Source: Planctomycetota bacterium
GTDB taxonomy: Bacteria > Planctomycetota > PUPC01 > JACPCR01
Direction of reading: 5' to 3'
DNA: 7,202 nucleotides
NCBI GenBank assembly: GCA_030740295.1
Contig: JASLXP010000887.1
Location: forward strand, 1-7,202
This document shows, piece by piece, positions 1-5,605 of the stretch. The notes under the pieces are model-generated. The model was not told where the DNA came from. It was given only the letters and a program-made list of their open reading frames with translations, and did no database searches. How positions within the stretch are numbered: the stretch's first letter is position 1; every line of letters begins with the position of its first letter. Both the position numbers and the translations under genes were made by a program.

Positions 1-1464
1 CAGGTTCCACATCCCCAGCAGGGCGATGATCCGGCGATTGCGAACGAGCCAGAGATTGGCGGCTTTGGGGTTCTGCGTGATGGTTTCTACGCAAAGTTGC
101 TCCGCCATTTTGTAGTTCGCAAATGCCTCCTTGCGTTTCAGTCTGTACCGAAGCGGAACCGGGGCAAAACAGTCCTGAATCTTGCGGAGCGTTTCTGCGG
201 GAACCGAATTGGCAGACTTCGGACTTTCAGAACTGACAACCAGGAAATCGCCGATGAAGAGCGATTGCAATTGCGACAGGTAGCGTTCGTCGGAAATCCT
301 GACGTCATTGAATTTGTAAGGGTTGGCGGCTGCCGTATGTCCGCGCCCGTAGCTGGTGCCCGGGGTCAGGAGGACTCGCCCGTATGCGTTGACCAGGATG
401 GCGACCGGCTCTCTCTGTCCGTAGGTGCGAAATGCCTGATTTTTTCTACCGCCCGGCAGTCGCATGGCCGTCCAGTCCAACCCGAGAGCGCGCAGTGTCG
501 ATTCTCCGGCGTCGGGCAGTTCGTCCAGGTTGAAGCTGAAGAAATCGAACCGGCCCGGATATAGTTTTTCATGCTCGTTGATCTGCTTGAGCGCCTCTTC
601 AATGCCCTGAGTTTGCTTCGACCAGAAGACCATGATGCAGAGGTGTCCCATCCGGTCTACGGGGAAGCTCAGGGTCGCTCCGTCATGGCGCTTGAACGTG
701 CCATGGAACAGCGCTTCCAGGCGGCCGAATCCCAGGCTCTTCCGGCTGAACTCAATGACCCCGTGGTGATTCGCGAAACGTTCTTCCATGGTGCGGAGAA
801 TGTGTAATTCCAAATCGAAGGCTTCCAGCTTTGGGGCGATGCGTACGGCCATCATGAGGCTTTTCGCTTCGCCCGGTGTGTCGCGGTAACGCTGGATCAT
901 TTCTTCGAGTGCCCGAGCGCGTTCCTTCACGTCTGCGTTTCCGGCAGACAGGGCTCGTTCCGAAAGCAGCATATCCGCCTCCAGGCGAAGCTCGGCGTGC
1001 TCGTCGGGGGCCTTGGCCAGTTGGCTGCACATGGCGAAAAGAGCCTGACGATTCCGCTCGGTGTTCTCCAGAAGCAGCAATCGCTTCTGTGCCTGAAACA
1101 CGATTCCAAGAACCGGGTAGCGGTTGGGTGCATCCGGGGAAGCCTTGAGCAGGGCTTCCCCACTGCGAACGATGCTCTTGCAGGCTCTGCGCTTTCGGAT
1201 CGATGAGGTGGCCTTGGTCTGTTGGGTTAGTTCTTTTTGTAGAGCGGCGATTTTGCTTTCGGGGATGGGGATGGACGTGGCCGGTTCTTCGGCGATGCAC
1301 GGATGAGAAGATATCAGCAGAACAGCCACGCAGAGGGCGAGGGCCACCTTTGGAGTGCGGTGACTTGTCACCGCTTTGGATTTCTGAAGCGGCTGAGAAC
1401 GATCCAAAGCTGCGACAAGTCGCAGCACTCCAAAATTTCCGAACCGTCCTGTCATCGGCAGCAT
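1..1464 (-). CDS. Exported thioredoxin-fold/helical-repeat protein, tandem paralogue of the 912-aa gene; C-terminus beyond window
   Basis: Reading codons from 1464 down to base 1 gives 488 consecutive sense codons; I checked every codon in this frame and found no stop, so this is an intact gene cut by the window edge, not a pseudogene. The product aligns almost end to end with residues 38-473 of the 912-aa neighbour: by hand count about 80% identity over neighbour residues 41-190 and about 56% over 191-340. The signal-peptide core is near residues 40-54 (KVALALCVAVLLISS), ending at about CIA58. A helical region follows, then a thioredoxin-like fold where the usual CXXC is replaced (FWSKQTQG, residues 280-287), then a second helical region. 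ATG 1464 is chosen because AGGA lies 4 bases upstream; ATG 1455 is also possible, and a GTG at 1371 would start just before the hydrophobic core. The first 38 residues are largely encoded by a repeat element. If full length, roughly 440 residues lie outside. Function unknown. Confidence 0.9.
   Translation of the reverse strand, partial: MLPMTGRFGNFGVLRLVAALDRSQPLQKSKAVTSHRTPKVALALCVAVLLISSHPCIAEEPATSIPIPESKIAALQKELTQQTKATSSIRKRRACKSIVRSGEALLKASPDAPNRYPVLGIVFQAQKRLLLLENTERNRQALFAMCSQLAKAPDEHAELRLEADMLLSERALSAGNADVKERARALEEMIQRYRDTPGEAKSLMMAVRIAPKLEAFDLELHILRTMEERFANHHGVIEFSRKSLGFGRLEALFHGTFKRHDGATLSFPVDRMGHLCIMVFWSKQTQGIEEALKQINEHEKLYPGRFDFFSFNLDELPDAGESTLRALGLDWTAMRLPGGRKNQAFRTYGQREPVAILVNAYGRVLLTPGTSYGRGHTAAANPYKFNDVRISDERYLSQLQSLFIGDFLVVSSESPKSANSVPAETLRKIQDCFAPVPLRYRLKRKEAFANYKMAEQLCVETITQNPKAANLWLVRNRRIIALLGMWNL
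1349..1434. repeat. REPIN-like pair of inverted 33-base palindromic repeats
   Basis: Two 33-base arms, 1349-1381 and 1402-1434, are inverted copies separated by 20 bases. Each begins TTTGGAGTGC and ends GCTTTGGAT, read on its own strand, with an inner 14-base perfect hairpin: GGTGAC-TT-GTCACC at 1359-1372, and the reverse complement of TGCGAC-AA-GTCGCA at 1411-1424. The arms differ at only four positions, which form two compensatory base pairs (T-A to G-C and C-G to T-A). The architecture resembles REP doublets (REPINs), which are non-autonomous palindromic elements. It lies inside the N-terminal coding region of the gene starting at 1464, upstream of its hydrophobic core. That it is mobile is inferred; no transposase is in the window. 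Confidence 0.85.
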
Positions 1465-1473
1465 GAATTCCTA
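1462..1473 (-). promoter_or_regulatory. Stop / Shine-Dalgarno / start junction between the tandem paralogues
   Basis: On the minus strand the order is TAG (1473-1471), GAATTC, ATG (1464-1462). AGGA (1472-1469) overlaps the stop codon of the upstream gene and stands 4 bases before the ATG, so a ribosome finishing the first paralogue is placed to start the second. This supports co-transcription and translational coupling. Both genes are in the same reading frame, separated by this single UAG. Confidence 0.65.
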
Positions 1474-4209
1474 TTGGTGCGGATTGAGTCTGAATTTCTC
1501 CAGACCCTCGCCGTAAAGTCCGAACGGCGACTTTTTGTGAGGGTGGGTCGGGGCCGCGGCTTTCTCTCGCTCTTCTTTGGCCCTATCGACACGGCCGAGT
1601 TGATCCAGGAAGTTTGCCCTGGTGAGTTGCAGCTTGGCCACGAGCTCGCAACGGTGCGGCAAGCCCCAGCCGAAGACCGTGTGTCTGTCGATTGCTTCGT
1701 CGATGTCCGCCAGAGCCGCTTCCCATTGCTTCAGGGCGGCATGCGCCTGGGCTCGGCCGTGGAAACGGAACGTACCCCACCAATCGCCTTTCTTATTCTT
1801 GGGTGCGAGAGCTTCGGAGAAAAGGCGAATCGCAGTCTGGAATTCGCCTTTGTCCAGCGCACTCTTTGCGGCTTCCATCTGGCACACGGTGATGTTGGCA
1901 TCGATAGCGTTGACGATCCTCGCCGCCAGACTGCTGCCCTGAATGGGATAAGTGATTCCTGATATCGACCACGAGATGCTGCCGTCTCCGCGGAGGAGAA
2001 AGACGTTGGGCATGCGGTCTGCAGAGAGAATCCCGTAACGCAGCACCATTGGATTCTTGATGCCGTCAGGGACGATGGCCACCAGGCATTTCCACTCGTT
2101 CTTTTTGACCAGGGCCGCGATGCGATCGGTCTCGTTAGAAAGAAAGGCGACGATTACTTTGATGCTCTTAGCCACATCACTGTCCGCCAGAGAATTCATT
2201 TTCTGCACGATGTAGTTTTGTGACTTGGCAATTTCTTCATCGGCAGGCAAATCCAGGAAGGCGACAAAGGTCAATTTGCCGGCCGTATCCTGGGGAAGCC
2301 GGAGTTTCCCGCCGTCGAGAGTGCGGAGCACGGCCTCCATATTGAGCGCTGAATCCGCCGGCTCATCGAGCGCGGCTACGTTGCGCCCGACAGCGTGCCG
2401 CTCCGCTCGGCTGAATCCGAATCGGCCGTGGGTCGCTCGGAAGAAACGGTACCTGTGGTGGCGATCACGGAGGAAGGTCGTTACGGGCCAGAGCATGGGT
2501 TCGTCAGCGTGTTCGTTCAGAAGCTTCTGGCGAAGGCTGCTGAACAGATCGCGCTGGTTAGCGTCTTGCGCCAGGAGCGCGGCTGCCGCCAGGGCTGTTC
2601 CCGATGCAGCGTCTCCTCCGGTCGCATCGATGAAAGTCTTCAGCACTGCTCCCGGTTTCTCATCGCCTTTCCGAAGCGCATCTTTGGCGAGGCAGAATTG
2701 CGGGACGATCCAGGCTTGCGCAGGCGGGTTGGAGGCAAGCACTGACTTTGAGACGGCGACCGCAGTTTCGAGGTGTTTGGACTCGGCCGCGAAGTTCCAC
2801 ATTCCAAGCAGCGCGATGATTCTTCGGTTGTGAACGCGCCAGAGATCGGTCGCCTTGGGGTGTTTCGCTGTTGCCTCGCGACAGAGCCCGTCGACCTTCA
2901 TGTAGTTGACCACCGCCTCTTGACGCGCGAGCCGGTAGCGCACGGGTGGGACTGTAAAGCACGATTGGATCACATCCAGTTTCTCTTTGGGAACGGAATC
3001 GGCCGATGGCTTCCACTTCAGGGAGCCCACCAGAAAGTCACCGATGGACAGCGACTGCAATTGCGCGAGGTAGCGATCGCTGTCGATGCAATGTTCAAGT
3101 CTCGGCGCGGCGCCGCCGCCGAGAGATCGCTTTGTCTTGTCGATGCCGCCTTTTGGAATCAGGGGAATCTTACCTTTGTATAACATGCCACCGGTCAGCA
3201 GAGCATGCCCCTGGGCATTAACCAGCACGGCGCCCGGATGATCCTGCACATAGGCCCGGAAGGTCGGGGTCTTTCGCCCGCCGGGCAGATGCATCGCTGT
3301 CCAGTCCAGGCCGAGGGCGCGAAGGTTTTTCTCTCCGGCGTCCGGCAGCTTGTCCAGGTTGAAACCGAAGACCTGAAACTGACCCGGAAACCTGGTTTGA
3401 ATGGCTTTGACTTCAGCGAGGCGCTGTTCGATCTCCGGAGTCTCTTTCGACCAGAAGTACATCAGGCTGGTGTGTCCCATCCGATCGATTGGGAAAGATA
3501 AAGTGGTGCCATCGGAGCGGGTAAATGTCCCCCGAAACTCAACGTCGAGCAGGGCGTCATTGAGATTTTTCCTCCGGAACTGAATGACATCGAGGTCTCC
3601 CTGGAAACGTTCGCTCAGAGTTCTGATGATCGCCTTCTTCAAGTCGAAGGCTTCGAGCTTCGGCGCGATTCTCGCTGCGATCATGAGGCTCTTCTCTTCG
3701 CCCGGCGTGCCGCGGTAACGCTGGATCATTTCCTCGAGTGCCTTGGCGCGCTCTTTCACATCTGCTTTTTTGGCCGACAGGTCTCGTTCCGAAAGCAGCA
3801 TATCCGCCTCCAGGCGAAGCTCGGCATGTTCATCGGGGGCTTTCGCTATGGTGCTGCAAGTAGAGAAAAGGGCCTCTCGATTCCGTGCGGTGTTTTCGAG
3901 GCCGAGCAATCTCTTTTGGGTCTGAAAGATGATCGCGAGGACTTGATAACGGTTGGGCGCATCCGGAGATGGTTTGAGAAGGGCTTCACCACTGCGGATG
4001 ACGCTCTTGCAGGCTCTGCGCTTCCTGCTTGATGACGTTGCTTTGTTCACTGCTGCCAACGCCTTTTGCAGAGCAGTGATTTTGCTTTCGGGGATGGAGG
4101 CGGCTGAGGCGGAATCCTGGACGAGGCAGAGCTGGCCTGATACGAGCAACACTACTGCAATCAAGGCAGCAAAACGTAGTTCGCTGCACCTCATATCTCG
4201 CACCTGCAT
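1471..4209 (-). CDS. Exported 912-aa protein with two cysteine-less thioredoxin-like folds and C-terminal TPR region
   Basis: Residues 1-36 are a signal peptide (core about 11-30, FAALIAVVLLVSG; likely cut near ASA). Residues 40-220 are predicted helical. Residues 224-340 look like a TlpA/AhpC-type thioredoxin fold: YFWSKETPE (251-259) sits where FWATWCPPC would be, so both redox cysteines are missing, and the AVLVNAQG strand (327-334) fits the family. Residues 375-610 are helical. Residues 622-770 are a second thioredoxin-like fold (LTFVAFLDLPADEE 646-659; MPNVFLLRGDGSI 733-745), also without CXXC. Residues 775-885 resemble TPR helices (GEFQTAIRLFSEAL, KQWEAALADIDEAI). Cysteines 67, 118, 417 and 443 are conserved in the paralogue and may be structural. 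ATG 4209 has AGGA 6 bases upstream; ATG 4194 is an alternative. Redox catalysis is unlikely; a periplasmic interaction or scaffold role is inferred. Fold assignments are by eye, and the gene call itself is firm. Confidence 0.92.
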   Translation of the reverse strand: MQVRDMRCSELRFAALIAVVLLVSGQLCLVQDSASAASIPESKITALQKALAAVNKATSSSRKRRACKSVIRSGEALLKPSPDAPNRYQVLAIIFQTQKRLLGLENTARNREALFSTCSTIAKAPDEHAELRLEADMLLSERDLSAKKADVKERAKALEEMIQRYRGTPGEEKSLMIAARIAPKLEAFDLKKAIIRTLSERFQGDLDVIQFRRKNLNDALLDVEFRGTFTRSDGTTLSFPIDRMGHTSLMYFWSKETPEIEQRLAEVKAIQTRFPGQFQVFGFNLDKLPDAGEKNLRALGLDWTAMHLPGGRKTPTFRAYVQDHPGAVLVNAQGHALLTGGMLYKGKIPLIPKGGIDKTKRSLGGGAAPRLEHCIDSDRYLAQLQSLSIGDFLVGSLKWKPSADSVPKEKLDVIQSCFTVPPVRYRLARQEAVVNYMKVDGLCREATAKHPKATDLWRVHNRRIIALLGMWNFAAESKHLETAVAVSKSVLASNPPAQAWIVPQFCLAKDALRKGDEKPGAVLKTFIDATGGDAASGTALAAAALLAQDANQRDLFSSLRQKLLNEHADEPMLWPVTTFLRDRHHRYRFFRATHGRFGFSRAERHAVGRNVAALDEPADSALNMEAVLRTLDGGKLRLPQDTAGKLTFVAFLDLPADEEIAKSQNYIVQKMNSLADSDVAKSIKVIVAFLSNETDRIAALVKKNEWKCLVAIVPDGIKNPMVLRYGILSADRMPNVFLLRGDGSISWSISGITYPIQGSSLAARIVNAIDANITVCQMEAAKSALDKGEFQTAIRLFSEALAPKNKKGDWWGTFRFHGRAQAHAALKQWEAALADIDEAIDRHTVFGWGLPHRCELVAKLQLTRANFLDQLGRVDRAKEEREKAAAPTHPHKKSPFGLYGEGLEKFRLNPHQ

Positions 4210-4220
4210 CCTGGTTCCTG
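4200..4220 (-). repeat. Three CAGGNNN heptads carrying the Shine-Dalgarno and start codon of the 912-aa gene
   Basis: On the minus strand, 4220-4200 reads as three back-to-back heptads, CAGGAAC, CAGGATG and CAGGTGC. The first supplies the AGGA ribosome-binding site (4219-4216), the second contains the ATG (4209-4207), and the third encodes residues 2-4. The same heptad class forms the 4-copy array at 5559-5586. Three divergent copies alone would be weak evidence; the match to the perfect array in the same relation to a start codon makes it worth recording. Confidence 0.55.
4216..4219 (-). promoter_or_regulatory. Ribosome binding site AGGA for the 912-aa gene
   Basis: AGGA stands 6 bases before ATG 4209, a normal spacing, and is the main reason for preferring that start over the in-frame ATG at 4194. 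It lies within a CAGGNNN heptad. Confidence 0.55.
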
Positions 4221-4254
4221 GTTTTTTCTTAGGAAGTCGGTCGGCATGTTTTTC

Positions 4255-4445
4255 GCCCCGAAGGGGCAGTTACATATCAGCCCAGGGCAACGCCCTGGGT
4301 TTGAGAAATCCTCGTGCATGAGCCCTGAAAGGGCGTAACAGATGGTGTGTTTGTGCATTTGTGGCGCCCTTACAGGGCTAACACTGTCTCTCGTATCTAT
4401 TCCCAGGGCGTTGCCCTCGGCTGGTATGTTTCGGCCCTTCAGGCC
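4255..4445. repeat. Mirror-symmetric array of six hairpins filling the intergenic spacer
   Basis: The 298-base gap between genes (4210-4507) holds six short palindromes: GCCCC-GAA-GGGGC at 4255-4267; CCCAGGGC-AAC-GCCCTGGG at 4281-4299; GCCCT-GAA-AGGGC at 4322-4334; GCCCT-TAC-AGGGC at 4366-4378; CCCAGGGC-GTT-GCCCTCGG at 4402-4420 (one mismatch); and GGCC-CTTCA-GGCC at 4433-4445. Their centres pair symmetrically around base 4350 to within one base, and 4255-4299 matches the reverse complement of 4402-4446 at 34 of 45 positions. The whole block is therefore a large nested inverted repeat. Similar CCCAGGGC hairpins are, from memory, widespread in PVC genomes. No gene or convincing promoter is seen here. 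In mRNA it could act as a partial terminator, RNA-processing site or stabiliser; this is inferred. Confidence 0.85.
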
Positions 4446-4507
4446 AGATTCCGATCGGCCTCGACTTTTCGCGAGTGATTCATCCCGCATTCTGACTCCC
4501 CTCTTTC

Positions 4508-5605
4508 CTACCTCTGATAAATCGGAATATACCGATGCGGGGTGGCCAGAATAATGATTGCCATGGGAGTCGAATAAGATGCGCCCCCCAGCCTGCTGCC
4601 CTTACTCCAACCTCCATTCGTATCCTGTCTGCGAATCAGTGCATCCCGGATCACGGGATACCACTCAGCGTATTCTTCATCGCCTGCCTGCACCATCGCC
4701 TGGATCGCGTAGTAGTGGGCGTAATAGTAGTAGCCCGCGTTGCCGGTGATGATGCCGGGGGACTGGCTCTTGAGATAGCGAAGGGCCCCCTTGACCATCT
4801 CGGTGTCGCGCTGACCTGCGAGCTGTGCGATGTAGGCGCCGCCGGCCGTGCAGGGAATGGTCACTTTCCCTCGAGAGCCGCTGGGATTGTAAGTGAAGCC
4901 GCCGGTATCGGGGTGGCGGGCGTTCGTAATATATTTCACGACCTTTGAAATCGTTTCGTTCGGAACCAGGATTCCCGCCTGTCGGGCCGAAGCCAGCGCG
5001 TGGAAGACCGTCATGGTACAGGAGGTGTCTTCGCCACCGTCGGCCTGCGGCTGGTAGCGCCATCCGCCTCCGGGGTTCTGCGAACGCAGGATCACTTCCA
5101 CGGCTTTCTCGAGCGCCTTCTGGATCGCATCGTCATCTTTTGGATCCCGGGCCATCCCCCACATCTCGGAGAGGGCAAGCGTGGCCAGCCCGTGCTCGTA
5201 CATCACGGAGCCGAGGTAGCCGTCGGGCCGCTGTTTTGCTTCCTTCAGCATCCACTTCATCCCGCGATCCAACGGCTCGGCATAAGGGCCAAAACCAGGG
5301 AAATGTGCCTTCGACATAAACGCCATCAGCGACAAAGAGGTGATAGCGACCGCATGGCCGCCCTTGCCGTCGCTGTCCCAAGAGCCGTCCTTCTTCTGAA
5401 CCGTGAGGAGGAATTTGAGGCCCTTGTCGATGGCTTTGGAGGCTTCTGCGGTGAGTTCGGGCGCGCCGTCTTGTTGGGCGTGGAGGGGTGCTACGAGCAG
5501 AGCGGCGATAGCGATCGATAGCAATTGATGGCTACCGATTGCTGGCGATCCCTGCCCGACACCTGACACCTGACACCTGACACCTGCATTATCCACCTTC
5601 TTCAT
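4508..5605 (-). CDS. Exported prenyltransferase/squalene-oxidase-repeat (alpha/alpha barrel) protein, probably non-catalytic
   Basis: The 365-aa product has a signal peptide with core LLSIAIAALLVAP (28-40), probably cut after HA43. It is followed by helix pairs with QW-like turns: QKKDGSW (70-76), QNPGGGW (176-182), HPDTGGFTY (231-239) and QDTNGGW (327-333). This pattern, with DTSCTMTVFHALASARQAG (193-211) and YYYYAHYYAIQAM (292-304), fits the squalene-cyclase/prenyltransferase repeat family often annotated in planctomycetes and verrucomicrobia. The class II cyclase motif DXDD is not present (nearest is GEDTSC, 191-196), and the protein is much shorter than a true squalene-hopene cyclase, so terpene cyclisation is not claimed. 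The start at 5605 overlaps the upstream stop as ATGA with AAAGG 8 bases before it, supporting translational coupling. Residues 8-27, between MKK and the hydrophobic core, are encoded by small repeats, giving an unusually long n-region. Substrate and partner are unknown. Confidence 0.93.
   Translation of the reverse strand: MKKVDNAGVRCQVSGVGQGSPAIGSHQLLSIAIAALLVAPLHAQQDGAPELTAEASKAIDKGLKFLLTVQKKDGSWDSDGKGGHAVAITSLSLMAFMSKAHFPGFGPYAEPLDRGMKWMLKEAKQRPDGYLGSVMYEHGLATLALSEMWGMARDPKDDDAIQKALEKAVEVILRSQNPGGGWRYQPQADGGEDTSCTMTVFHALASARQAGILVPNETISKVVKYITNARHPDTGGFTYNPSGSRGKVTIPCTAGGAYIAQLAGQRDTEMVKGALRYLKSQSPGIITGNAGYYYYAHYYAIQAMVQAGDEEYAEWYPVIRDALIRRQDTNGGWSKGSRLGGASYSTPMAIIILATPHRYIPIYQR
5513..5550. 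repeat. 38-base imperfect palindrome in the signal-peptide coding region
   Basis: GATCG-AT-AGCAAT (5513-5525) pairs with ATTGCT-GG-CGATC (5538-5550): eleven base pairs, a 2 x 2 internal mismatch and a 12-base loop. It lies next to the heptad array at 5559-5586 and encodes about residues 19-31 of the 365-aa protein (the SPAIGSHQLLS stretch). It may be part of one composite repeat together with the heptads. A chance hairpin of this size is possible, so the claim is moderate. Confidence 0.5.
5559..5586 (-). repeat. Four perfect tandem CAGGTGT heptads inside the 365-aa gene
   Basis: ACACCTG on the plus strand (CAGGTGT on the coding strand) occurs four times in a row with no mismatch, starting 19 bases into the coding sequence. 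Since 7 is not a multiple of 3, the repeats are read in all three frames, giving the peptide GVRCQVSGVG. Loss or gain of one copy would shift the frame of everything after the start codon; three copies restore it. Short heptameric repeats of this CAGG kind recur, from memory, in PVC genomes. Confidence 0.9.

Noticed and set aside
752..1300. A 182-aa minus-strand ORF starting MHRRRTGHVHP, and shorter ones at 927-1163 and 366-602
   Set aside because: They are out-of-frame shadows of the 1464-to-1 gene; only that gene's frame aligns with the 912-aa neighbour.
1..1464. Pseudogene (decayed duplicate) interpretation
   Set aside because: All 488 codons in the homologous frame are sense codons with protein-like conservation, so decay is not supported within the window.
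1303..1962. A 219-aa plus-strand ORF, and other long plus-strand ORFs such as 2225-2833 and 6538-7158
   Set aside because: They are antisense to well-supported genes, have no recognisable domains and show composition typical of complementary-strand shadows; the first also runs through the REPIN-like element.
4281..4299. Simple intrinsic terminator for the 365-aa gene
   Set aside because: The strong CCCAGGGC hairpin lacks a following U-tract in the direction of transcription and belongs to a larger repeat; partial termination cannot be excluded but is not supported as a call.
4255..4445. CRISPR array
   Set aside because: The units are palindromes of different sequence in mirrored order, with no constant direct repeat, no unique spacers of equal length and no cas gene.
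4191..4490. A 99-aa minus-strand ORF across the intergenic spacer
   Set aside because: It is made almost entirely of the hairpin array and overlaps the start of the 912-aa gene; its peptide reflects the repeat, not a protein family.
4210..4507. A promoter for the 912-aa gene in the spacer
   Set aside because: I found no convincing -35/-10 pair on the minus strand; promoter consensus for this group is also uncertain.
4508..5605. Squalene-hopene cyclase or other terpene cyclase
   Set aside because: No DXDD motif, the protein is far shorter than the enzymes, and it has an export signal.
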